DNA of 33,549 nucleotides from JBPCNH01 sp051001455 (GCA_051001455.1 JBPCNH010000019.1:1-33549), one strand, 5' to 3'. Positions 24,427-30,442 are shown, counted from the first letter of the stretch. The notes: generated from the letters alone by a model not told the origin. Numbers and translations: made by a program.

Positions 24427-24432
24427 ATGCTA
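24427..24432 (-). promoter_or_regulatory. Probable leaderless -10 element of the response regulator-argS unit
   Basis: On the minus strand TAGCAT is followed by six bases and the GTG start codon. No Shine-Dalgarno is seen. Confidence 0.35.
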
Positions 24433-24446
24433 AAGCCTGGGGGAAG

Positions 24447-24486
24447 GAGCACTCGCCTCCGGAGCGAGGTGCGCAGGTTCGAATCC
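24447..24486 (+). repeat. Partial tRNA-Arg copy (40-bp exact duplicate)
   Basis: These 40 bases are identical to 24571-24610 of the intact tRNA-Arg, covering the 3' side of the D stem, the whole anticodon arm and the arm up to the T loop. Weaker similarity continues to the left (14 of 19 bases). On the right the T stem and acceptor do not pair, so it cannot fold as a tRNA. It is a pseudo-tRNA, probably a scar of an earlier integration or a tandem duplication. Confidence 0.85.
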
Positions 24487-24529
24487 ACGCCTCCTGTGCC
24501 GCCCGCCCGAAAACCAGGAAAAGCGTTAC

Positions 24530-26344
24530 TCAATTAGAGTCGCTTCGTTGCCCCCGTAGCTCAGGGGATAGAGCACTCGCCTCCGGAGCGAGGTGCGCAG
24601 GTTCGAATCCTGCCGGGGGCACAAACAAAAGGGGAGCGCGCGGCCCATCAGGGTCCGTCAGCTCGGGAACCAACGTCACCCTGATGGTCAGCTCGCGCTT
24701 AGTCGGCTCGTAGCTCGCCTCGAAGTTCAAGGCCGTCAGCAAAGCACGGAACTCCTGATCACTTAGAAGCTCCCAGTCCACGTCCAGGAGCGGCAGAGCG
24801 GCCATGAGAGCTTCGGCCGACTCCGGGTCCGGGACCTGCGCCGCCTCCTTCTCCGCAGCCTCCACCTGGCTCTGCTTCTTGCTTCTGAGCCTCGCAAGCT
24901 CATCCATGCGCGCCCGGATATCGGCGGCGATCTCGCTGCCCGGCTCCTGGGCCTCTAGGTTCGTGACCAGCCGCCTGATCCTCGTCTGCAGGCTCGCCAG
25001 CTCACCGCGTAGACGCTCGACCTCCACTTGAGCCTTGTCGGCCTCGGGAGCCGTGGTCGCAAGCGCTTCCCTGAGCGCGTCCACGCGCTCGGGCCCGAAG
25101 ACGTGTGTGTTCAGGAACTCCACGACCTTCTCCCCTGCCTTGTCCTCCCGCAGATAGACGGTGCGCGGGTGTTCCTCCGGAACCAACGACGACTGCCTCC
25201 GGTTCAGCTCACACGTGTAGTACGCGCCGTTCCGGCCTCGGCGCACGTTCCCGTGCATCCGCAGACCGCATATCCCGCAGTGGAGAAATGATCGCAGCAC
25301 GTAGGTGTGCTTGCGGTATTCCTCGTGGCCCTCTGCCGCCTTGGTCACGTTTTCGCGCTTGATCGCCGTCATGTTCGCCCGGTCGAACATCTCGCGGGAC
25401 ACGAGTGACTCGTGGGCCGGCTCATCCGACCACACCCACTTCTCGGGCGGGTTGAGCCGTCCTCCGCGCTTTCGCTGTCGGCGGTTCCACACCTGGTAGC
25501 CGGTGAACTTCGGGTTGTGCAGGATCTCCCACACGCTCGACCGTCCCCACATCCCGGTCCTTCGCTTCGGGTCGGGCGACTGCGGCGGTGGGTAGCGGTC
25601 CAGATCTCTATTCAGTTTTCTCTCGATCTCGGTGATCGTCAGGCCGTTGACGACGTAATCGTGGAAGATCATCTTCACGACCGCAGCCGTTATCGGATCT
25701 GGCTCCAACACCTTGACCCTCAACCCTTGCGCCGCCTTGTGCGGGTTCGGATGCTCCAGCTCCGCGAAGCGGTAGCCATACAGCGCCTTGCCGCCCGCGT
25801 GGCGACCCTGTTTGGCCGCGGTTTCGATCCCCTGGCGGGACTTGACCTTGAGTTCATACAAGTAGCCACGCGCGAGCCCGACGTTGACGTGGCGCAGAAC
25901 GATCGAACCGAATGACTCCTCGAACGGCTCGTCCATTGCCCACAGCCTCACCCCCTCGTCTGCAAGCTGCTCCTCGACCCGGAACGTCACCGACGGGTTG
26001 CGGCTAAGCCGGTTGATTGACTCGCACACAACCGCGTCGAACCCGTGCGACGAAGCCTCCTCCAGCAAGTCTGCGAGGCCTCCATCTCTTGGTATCGGTA
26101 TGTCGAAACCCGCGAGCCCTTTGCCCGAGCCGCGCTGATCGAGCCGCATCGCTCCCGACTCGACGTCGTAGAAGTGAGCCACGATCCGCCCGCCCGCTTC
26201 CTGCACCGCGTTCTCGCAGTTCGCGAGTTGACGCGGCAGCGACAGCGTCGGGTCCTGGTTGTCCTCGGTCGAGACGCGCCCGTAGAACGCAAAGCGCATG
26301 CTCGCGTCCGCGACCTTCTCTTCATGTGCCGTGTGCGCTTTCAT
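24530..26344 (-). CDS. Large serine recombinase (integrase) of the mobile element
   Basis: Site-specific recombinase that probably moves the 5-kb element. The 604 residues comprise the resolvase domain with catalytic serine in YGRVSTED (S25) and INRLSRNPS (110-118), the recombinase domain (about 180-340, with GYRF, HNPKFTGYQVWNRR), a zinc ribbon (C356, C359, C378) and a coiled coil (about 435-500). The ATG at 26344 has GGAGGAG five bases upstream. Residues 575-579 are encoded by the attachment core. The last 25 residues are chromosomal: they are the antisense reading of the tRNA-Arg and its flank, with the familiar PAGFEPA artefact. In the excised circle the tail would differ. Confidence 0.93.
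   Translation of the reverse strand: MKAHTAHEEKVADASMRFAFYGRVSTEDNQDPTLSLPRQLANCENAVQEAGGRIVAHFYDVESGAMRLDQRGSGKGLAGFDIPIPRDGGLADLLEEASSHGFDAVVCESINRLSRNPSVTFRVEEQLADEGVRLWAMDEPFEESFGSIVLRHVNVGLARGYLYELKVKSRQGIETAAKQGRHAGGKALYGYRFAELEHPNPHKAAQGLRVKVLEPDPITAAVVKMIFHDYVVNGLTITEIERKLNRDLDRYPPPQSPDPKRRTGMWGRSSVWEILHNPKFTGYQVWNRRQRKRGGRLNPPEKWVWSDEPAHESLVSREMFDRANMTAIKRENVTKAAEGHEEYRKHTYVLRSFLHCGICGLRMHGNVRRGRNGAYYTCELNRRQSSLVPEEHPRTVYLREDKAGEKVVEFLNTHVFGPERVDALREALATTAPEADKAQVEVERLRGELASLQTRIRRLVTNLEAQEPGSEIAADIRARMDELARLRSKKQSQVEAAEKEAAQVPDPESAEALMAALPLLDVDWELLSDQEFRALLTALNFEASYEPTKRELTIRVTLVPELTDPDGPRAPLLFVPPAGFEPAHLAPEASALSPELRGQRSDSN
24550..24621 (+). tRNA. tRNA-Arg (anticodon CCG)
   Basis: A complete cloverleaf can be drawn. 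The acceptor GCCCCCG (24550-24556) pairs with CGGGGGC (24614-24620), with discriminator A at 24621. The D stem is GCTC/GAGC. The anticodon stem CTCGC/GCGAG encloses the loop CTCCGGA, giving anticodon CCG for codon CGG. The T stem GCAGG/CCTGC encloses TTCGAAT. CCA is not encoded. Its 3' end is the left attachment site of the mobile element, and the whole gene lies antisense inside the recombinase reading frame. Confidence 0.97.
24608..24622 (+). repeat. Left attachment core (attL) in the tRNA-Arg 3' end
   Basis: The 15-base core TCCTGCCGGGGGCAC covers the T-stem end, the acceptor strand and one base beyond the tRNA. It is repeated exactly at 29662-29676. Including the upstream GTTCG and two mismatches, the match is 22 bases long (24601-24622). 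Confidence 0.8.
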
Positions 26345-26565
26345 CTCGCTCCTCCTTGTGCTCGTTTGCTCGTCTCCTGGTCCGGCTTGGTCTTGGGCCT
26401 CAAGCTATCTGTGAGCCCTGACACTCCCGCGGCCGCACGGTTGCCTGCCACCGCCTCCAGGAACCTCCTGATGGCGCCAAACTGCCTCGCCCGCAGGGCA
26501 TCGGCCTCTTCCGGCAGCGCGGGGACGATCTCGACCACGACATGGAGCTCGTCCTTTCGCGTCAG
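26341..26565 (-). CDS. Small protein coupled to the recombinase, unknown function
   Basis: The stop overlaps the recombinase ATG as ATGA. The reading frame stays protein-like up to a CTG at 26565, which overlaps the stop of the replication-relaxation gene (CTGA) and has GAGGGGG seven bases upstream, giving 74 residues beginning (M)TRKDELHVVVEIVPALPEEA. The first standard start is a GTG at 26538 (65 residues) with a poorly spaced ribosome binding site. The middle is an amphipathic helix (EEADALRARQFGAIRRFLEAV) and the C-terminus is basic. No family is recognised. Its position directly before the integrase makes a recombination accessory role possible but unproven. Confidence 0.6.
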   Translation of the reverse strand: MTRKDELHVVVEIVPALPEEADALRARQFGAIRRFLEAVAGNRAAAGVSGLTDSLRPKTKPDQETSKRAQGGAR

Positions 26566-27605
26566 GCGACCACCCCCTCGCCGTGGTCCTGCTCGTCATC
26601 GCTCGGCGGCGCTCCGGTTGGGAACCGCGGCCGGCGCGACAGCGGCATGAGGTGTGCCCACCTCTGCTCAGAGCCGGTGAAGCAACGCCCGATGCAGTCC
26701 GACAAGTCATAGCTCACTCCTTTACTGGTTGGCAGCTCAATGATCGACAAACGACCGTCAAGCTTCTGAATGGGTGTCCACACCCGGCCGAGAACGCCAC
26801 TCGCCGCGACTGCTACCTCCGAGGCGACGAAGAACGGCGGCACTCCTAGCCTCTCGGAGTTCTTGAAGCGCGCCAGCGCATCCGTCAGCGCAAGGCTCAC
26901 GGTCCGCTCCCGCGTCAGTTTCGGCACCAGGATGAGCAGGTTCGGGAAGTGCTCCGTTTCGTGCCCGGTCCAGTCCCGCGCCACGCCGACATAGCCCGCG
27001 AGCTTGTTCGCAAGCTGGCGCGTCGTCTCGGTCCCTCGGTCGTACTCGAAGTAGAAGTCGCACGCGCCCTGTGGATGCAGGTAGACGCCGTAGCCATCGG
27101 GGCGCAACCAGCCGGCTGCGGTCCTGACCGTGCGCTCCGGCACCCATTTGTAGAGACCGTGGCCGTCGTGCTCCAGTCCGGCCTCGATCAGCGAGCAGAA
27201 GAATGCGTTTACCCCGAGGCGGTGCGCGAGGTAGCGGTCCTGCTCCCTGTCCTCGGCTTCCCGAGCAGCCCAGCGAATCTCAGAGCGCGCGACGCCTAGC
27301 AGCGACGCCACCACTTGGGCGCCACTCTCGGCCAGCGTGTGATGTCCGGGAGCCTTGCCCGCGGCGCGTGGCTGGAGCGGGTACCACGTCTCGATCAGTC
27401 CGAGCCTCGCGAGATGGCGCAGCCGATCCTGGGCGCGACGAAGCGACGTGAAGAACATCGCCTTCACGTGTTCGGTCAAAAGCACCTTGTGCTCGTATAT
27501 GGCATTAAGGATGGCGCGCTCGCGACCGTCCAGCTCGCGCAGGAGCTCCCGAGGGTCAGAAGCCATAGCGGGTCCGCCGGCGCCTCGGTTCCTGAATCTG
27601 GGCAC
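26562..27605 (-). CDS. Replication-relaxation family protein
   Basis: A 347-residue protein of the actinobacterial plasmid/ICE family annotated replication-relaxation (I associate it with PF13814). The N-terminal part is a winged-helix domain (ERAILNAIYEHKVLLTEHVKAMFF, then ARLGLIETW). The central part has the family core RPDGYGVYLHPQG followed by FYFEYDRGTETTRQLANKLAGY, where acidic residues and the fixed RGTE suggest a nuclease-like fold. The C-terminus is polar. The GTG at 27605 has AGGGA five bases upstream. The ATG at 27566 starts closer to the wing domain and overlaps a possible small upstream frame. It probably acts in replication or transfer of the element. Confidence 0.82.
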   Translation of the reverse strand: MPRFRNRGAGGPAMASDPRELLRELDGRERAILNAIYEHKVLLTEHVKAMFFTSLRRAQDRLRHLARLGLIETWYPLQPRAAGKAPGHHTLAESGAQVVASLLGVARSEIRWAAREAEDREQDRYLAHRLGVNAFFCSLIEAGLEHDGHGLYKWVPERTVRTAAGWLRPDGYGVYLHPQGACDFYFEYDRGTETTRQLANKLAGYVGVARDWTGHETEHFPNLLILVPKLTRERTVSLALTDALARFKNSERLGVPPFFVASEVAVAASGVLGRVWTPIQKLDGRLSIIELPTSKGVSYDLSDCIGRCFTGSEQRWAHLMPLSRRPRFPTGAPPSDDEQDHGEGVVA

Positions 27606-27702
27606 AACTATCCCTGACGGCCTCGACCGCTCTTTCGTGGGTGCGCGACACCCGTGCGGTCACCACCGTCCTTGCGCTTGCGAATCCAACTGCTATGTGC
27701 AA
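27556..27702 (-). CDS. Possible 48-residue protein upstream of the replication-relaxation gene
   Basis: A TTG at 27702 follows a perfect anti-16S match, AAGGAGGTG (27706-27714). The frame gives MHIAVGFASARTVVTARV, then THERAVEAVRDS and a basic RRRRTR end. The stop at 27556 overlaps the alternative ATG (27566) of the next gene by 11 bases, which would allow coupling. The strong ribosome binding site and the balanced composition favour a real small gene. Against it, a different frame over the same bases is also open and no family is recognised. Confidence 0.35.
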   Translation of the reverse strand: MHIAVGFASARTVVTARVSRTHERAVEAVRDSCAQIQEPRRRRTRYGF

Positions 27703-27884
27703 CACCACCTCCTTCCACAAGCTCTTTTGAGCCTGCTGTCGTCATTGCCAACGGACGCGGTCGCGTCGCCGGTACTTCCTTTGAGGGGTCCGCCTTCGAC
27801 ATCCGCACTCGAGGCTCGTTGAAGCCGTCGTGCTCCTCACAGCCGCGCGGTCGTCACGTGCTCTGCAGTCAGTCCCGCAACCGA

Positions 27885-27955
27885 GCACCTGCTTTCGCGC
27901 CGATCTGCCTTCATCCCGGATCTCATCTCCGAGCGCGCCTGGCTAAAGCAGGTGC
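27885..27955. repeat. 11-bp inverted repeat
   Basis: GCACCTGCTTT (27885-27895) and its exact complement AAAGCAGGTGC (27945-27955) are separated by 49 bases. It could be a stem-loop or a paired protein-binding site. About half of one such repeat is expected by chance in a window of this size at this spacing. Confidence 0.5.
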
Positions 27956-28141
27956 CCGAGTGAGTCATAGGGATGCCAGGGCGACGGCGCGCCAGCATCG
28001 GTCGGTATGGGGATTGATCTTTGGAGCAGTGACCTGCGCGCCGATGAATGAGCCGATCGACTCGCCTTGCCCGAGTGAGAACCCTTCGGCCTCGACCTCG
28101 GTGGAACCAACGAAGGCGCCGCGACGCCTCTCAGCGTCGAA

Positions 28142-28241
28142 TGTGCCCTCTACCCCTTAACCCCATGAAAAGGGGCCCGAAACCTCATGGAGAACCGAAA
28201 AACTTCGAAGTCCGCGAAAAAATCTTCGGAAAGAGGGCACA
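28142..28241. ncRNA. Candidate structured RNA or origin element with possible pseudoknot
   Basis: A 10-bp closing stem (TGTGCCCTCT at 28142-28151, AGAGGGCACA at 28232-28241) encloses three further pairings: CCCCTT (28153-28158) with AAGGGG (28170-28175), CCATGA (28163-28168) with TCATGG (28185-28190), and CCGAA with TTCGG near 28195-28229. The second stem starts inside the loop of the first, so together they make an H-type pseudoknot arrangement. It is unlike any RNA class I recognise. The pairings are direct observation; that it is transcribed and functional is a guess. Confidence 0.25.
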
Positions 28242-28369
28242 CGTCCCCCCTCCTTTGGCGGGCATGCACACGACGGAATGGGGGTTGACCTGCGAAAAGG
28301 AGCTGTGCCCGGCCTTGAATGGCGTCATCCAAAACGCCGTTACGTGTCGGGTTTCTTAGGTCGGCACCG

Positions 28370-28972
28370 TCATGATTCCAGTGCTTCGATCACGCAGGCC
28401 TCCGCCTCCGCGACGCCGTCGTCGGTAGCATTCAAGTCGGCAGCGGAACCATCTTGAGCTGCCGCTCCCCAATCCGAGAACTCAGCCGCCATACCGTTGG
28501 CTCGGATAATCAATCCGCTCGAAGTTTTCTTTGAAGGGTCTTCGTTCGTGCCCCAAACCCCGACGTCGCCTACTCCCTGAAGGCTGGGCGCGTCGATTTC
28601 CGCGGCGACCATCCAGACCTTTTCGTAGTCGTTGGACTTGACGGCGAAGGCTTCATTTCTCAAGCGACCTTTCCCATCAGTCGTTAAGCCGGACTCAATC
28701 TGCCGCACTAGTTGCTTTGCCACGGGCACGCAACGAGAATCGACTTGGGACTCTTCAGCTTCCGGCGGTTCCTCGGTTTCTTCCGCCTCCCCGTCTGCTG
28801 TACCCGCAGGTTGTTCCGCAACGCTATCGCGAGATGCTGAGTCTTCGGGCTCGGAAGCAAACGGAGCGGTAACCACCCCCAGGACGATTAGACCCACGAT
28901 GATCTGGACCCAGAGCGGCCAGGATCGAAAGATCGCCCATCCTCGACCGAGAATCCTTCCTATCGTGTCCAT
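28370..28972 (-). CDS. Single-pass membrane protein with acidic linker (element cargo)
   Basis: A 200-residue protein of unknown function. A short amphipathic N-terminus (MDTIGRILGRGWAIF) precedes one transmembrane helix at about 19-38. It is followed by a 50-residue linker rich in Glu, Asp, Ala and Pro. The rest is a globular C-terminal domain with two cysteines (in SRCVPV and EACVIEAL) that could form a disulfide if it faces outward. The ATG at 28972 overlaps the stop of the preceding small gene by one base (TGATG). A longer in-frame start at 28990 is less likely. No enzyme motif is seen. Confidence 0.7.
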   Translation of the reverse strand: MDTIGRILGRGWAIFRSWPLWVQIIVGLIVLGVVTAPFASEPEDSASRDSVAEQPAGTADGEAEETEEPPEAEESQVDSRCVPVAKQLVRQIESGLTTDGKGRLRNEAFAVKSNDYEKVWMVAAEIDAPSLQGVGDVGVWGTNEDPSKKTSSGLIIRANGMAAEFSDWGAAAQDGSAADLNATDDGVAEAEACVIEALES

Positions 28973-29193
28973 CAGCGGTAGCGCTCCCAAATCAGGATCG
29001 TGTTGCCGGCTTGCTCGAGGATGTGGGCGAGCTTGTATCCCGCTTCATAACGCCGGTTCAGGGTTGCGTTCAGGTGCCGCACGCTGATGGATCCCTTGTT
29101 GACCTCGGCGTCGTAGTGCTGAGACTCACCGGATTGTTCTTGATTCGTGCGCTGCGCTTCGATCCCCTGTTTGATCGCATCCTTCAAGCCCAT
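28972..29193 (-). CDS. Small DUF4177-like protein (element cargo)
   Basis: A 73-residue protein starting MGLKDAIKQGIEAQ. Its second half, RHLNATLNRRYEAGYKLAHILEQAGNTILIWER, has the spacing of DUF4177-type small alpha/beta proteins (LN...GY.L..I....N...I.ER). That resemblance is by eye and moderate. The ATG at 29193 has GGGAGG six bases upstream; a longer in-frame start at 29307 would lie in the regulator's promoter region and is unlikely. Its stop overlaps the start of the membrane-protein gene, so the two are one transcription unit, divergent from the XRE regulator. Confidence 0.68.
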   Translation of the reverse strand: MGLKDAIKQGIEAQRTNQEQSGESQHYDAEVNKGSISVRHLNATLNRRYEAGYKLAHILEQAGNTILIWERYR

Positions 29194-29261
29194 CACTTGC
29201 CTCCCTCGCACGCATAGTGCCGCCGCCGTCCTGTGTCGTGCTCGACTGCCCTCATAACCAT

Positions 29262-29317
29262 AGTCGTATCCCGATCGAGGACTACGACTCATCGTCTCTA
29301 GACCCAAAGTCTAGGGA
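29262..29317. promoter_or_regulatory. Paired palindromes, probable operators of the XRE regulator
   Basis: Two inverted repeats lie between the divergent cargo genes and the XRE gene. AGTCGTA (29262-29268) and TACGACT (29283-29289) are 14 bases apart. TCTCTAGAC (29295-29303) and GTCTAGGGA (29309-29317) are five bases apart, with the inner six positions exactly complementary. Small XRE repressors commonly bind such sites next to their own gene, so control of both directions is inferred. The second palindrome could also form a hairpin in the regulator's leader. Confidence 0.5.
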
Positions 29318-29334
29318 CGGATGGACTCGAACGC

Positions 29335-29562
29335 ATGACCCGCAAGAGGCGAAAGGTCGCAACGGTCTTCGGAGAGCGCGTCCGCGCCCGTCGCCATGAG
29401 TTGGGCTTAAGCCAAGAAGAGGTGGCCGAGCGAGCAGGCATGCACTTCACCTACGTGGGCTCCGTCGAACGCGGCGAGCGCAACATCAGCCTGGTCAACA
29501 TCGTGCGTCTTGCGGCGGCTCTTGGTGTCGATCCGGGCGAACTCTTGCGGGGGCTGCGGTAA
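29335..29562 (+). CDS. XRE-family DNA-binding regulator
   Basis: A 75-residue protein made of a single Cro/C1-type helix-turn-helix domain: FGERVRARRHELGLSQEEVAERAG, then HFTYVGSVERGERNISLVNIVRLAAALGVDPGELL. No effector domain is present. It is divergent from the two cargo genes, with palindromes between them, so it is probably the repressor that controls the element. A restriction-modification controller protein is an alternative by size, but no methylase or endonuclease gene is present. The ribosome binding site before the ATG is weak. Confidence 0.9.
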   Translation: MTRKRRKVATVFGERVRARRHELGLSQEEVAERAGMHFTYVGSVERGERNISLVNIVRLAAALGVDPGELLRGLR

Positions 29563-29629
29563 TTTGTGTGTCCGTGCAGTCGAAGCCTCGCTCTCCGGCT
29601 ACGCCAACGAGTAACGAGCTTGAACGCAT

Positions 29630-29651
29630 AGGGGCGTAGTCAGTCGCCCCT
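29630..29651 (+). terminator. Hairpin terminator after the XRE gene
   Basis: AGGGGCG (29630-29636), an eight-base loop and CGCCCCT (29645-29651) form a perfect seven-pair stem followed by TTCGTT. It lies between the regulator's stop and the right attachment core. Confidence 0.65.
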
Positions 29652-29661
29652 TTCGTTCGGT

Positions 29662-29676
29662 TCCTGCCGGGGGCAC
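29662..29676 (+). repeat. Right attachment core (attR)
   Basis: Exact copy of the 15-base tRNA 3'-end core at 24608-24622. With GTTCG upstream (29655-29659) and two mismatches, the match is 22 bases. It represents the displaced 3' end of the tRNA gene at the far junction of the element. Confidence 0.78.
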
Positions 29677-29686
29677 CTTGATCCAC

Positions 29687-30130
29687 TTATTTGAACTCGG
29701 CGCGCTTGACCTTGCCGTCATCGAGGTACACGGCTTTCAGCACGGCCTCGTTGAATCGACGGCGCACTTTCGGACTCGCCTTGAGACAGGTGGCGCGGCA
29801 GCTCCCCGCAAGCCGTATGGCGACCGAGAGAACCTCTGCCACTTGTCGAGATCGGCTTCGGTCGCGGCGAGCTCGGACTTGGCCTTGTCCTCCTGCTCCG
29901 TGATGCGGTCCTGATCGCGCTTGAGGAGATCGAGGGGGATCGCGTTGGCGTAATAGGCGCGTAGCAGCTTCTGGCGTTCTTGGGCGAGCGCCGCGAGCCT
30001 CTTGGTCAGAGAGAGGCGCAACTCGCTGGCGGTCGCCTGGCGCTCGACGAGCCGTCGAACGCATCCCTCAGTCCTCCAGATCGGCGCGCCGTCTCGAACT
30101 CACGCTCTAGCTGCTTGAAGAGCATGTACA
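29687..30130 (-). pseudogene. Frameshifted C-terminal remnant of a second serine recombinase
   Basis: Three minus-strand frames together give the end of a large serine recombinase. FKQLEREFETARR (near 30090-30130) is followed, after a frame change, by a coiled coil with LTKRLAALAQERQKLLRAYY and IPLDLLKRDQDRITEQ (29840-30020). After another frame change comes the family-typical ending KASPKVRRRFNEAVL and VYLDDGKVKRAEF, stopping at 29687. The catalytic domain is missing. The sequence differs from the resident recombinase, so it belonged to another element. It ends only ten bases from the attachment core, in the same orientation as the resident integrase. Confidence 0.8.
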
Positions 30131-30442
30131 GGATTGTGAAACAAACCCGAGAGGGGGGCGCAACGGTGGTCGATCGCCGGCCGATGACTCCTGTCCACGA
30201 GATTGTCCATTCTGGTATCCATGGGACAACATGGGACCGAGCTGGAAGCTTGCAGAAGACGACGTCCTCTGCTTGCCGATTGATCGCCTCGCTCTTGCGG
30301 TGCTTCGAGACTGGAGTGGAGACCCACGTTAATTCCGGCCGCCTCGGTGACCGGCGTGCCGACCGCCATCTCCGGATCAGATAGAAATCGGGAAGAATTC
30401 GCATAGTTGCCCCTTCCCACGGCGCAGGATGGAGCCATAGAG
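30131..30442. other. Intergenic region before the LuxR-type regulator
   Basis: About 310 bases separate the recombinase remnant from the regulator start. I see no gene that I would support. A short inverted repeat, TTGTCC and GGACAA, lies at about 30205-30236 around the hexamer CCATGG and might be a binding site. Weak, divided frames on the minus strand may be more of the decayed recombinase element. No clear promoter could be chosen. Confidence 0.3.

Larger units (their letters stand above)
27703..28369. other. Long intergenic stretch with inverted repeats; candidate origin or structured RNA
   Basis: This 667-bp stretch has no convincing gene on either strand. It holds an 11-bp inverted repeat (27885-27895 with 27945-27955), a 10-bp inverted repeat (28142-28151 with 28232-28241) enclosing smaller stems, and two A-rich patches beginning CGAAAAA (28195-28230). 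On the minus strand a protein-like frame ends at 27965 and extends back to about 28155, with phrases such as SLGQGESIGSFIGAQV. It lacks any ATG, GTG or TTG start and may be a decayed gene. Its place upstream of the replication-relaxation gene makes a replication or transfer origin a reasonable guess. Confidence 0.4.
24608..29676. mobile_element. Integrated element of about 5.05 kb at tRNA-Arg(CCG)
   Basis: Bounded by 15-bp direct repeats of the tRNA 3' end, 5054 bp apart. The intact tRNA is retained at the left end. Genes inside are a serine recombinase next to the left end, a small coupled gene, a replication-relaxation family protein, a long structured intergenic region, a single-pass membrane protein, a DUF4177-like small protein and a divergent XRE regulator. 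I see no conjugation machinery, relaxase with a recognisable HUH motif, phage structural gene or resistance gene. A small integrative, possibly mobilizable element fits best. Being excised and found as a circle would confirm it. Confidence 0.8.

Noticed and set aside
24427..24500. Second functional tRNA-Arg
   Set aside because: The anticodon arm is perfect, but the acceptor and T stems do not pair, so it was kept only as a partial copy.
27654..28160. Plus-strand frame of 168 codons in the element
   Set aside because: Ser/Pro/Arg-rich with no domain, no ribosome binding site and no coupling to a neighbour; probably fortuitous.
29335..29562. Restriction-modification controller system
   Set aside because: The regulator has the right size, but no methyltransferase or endonuclease gene exists in the element.
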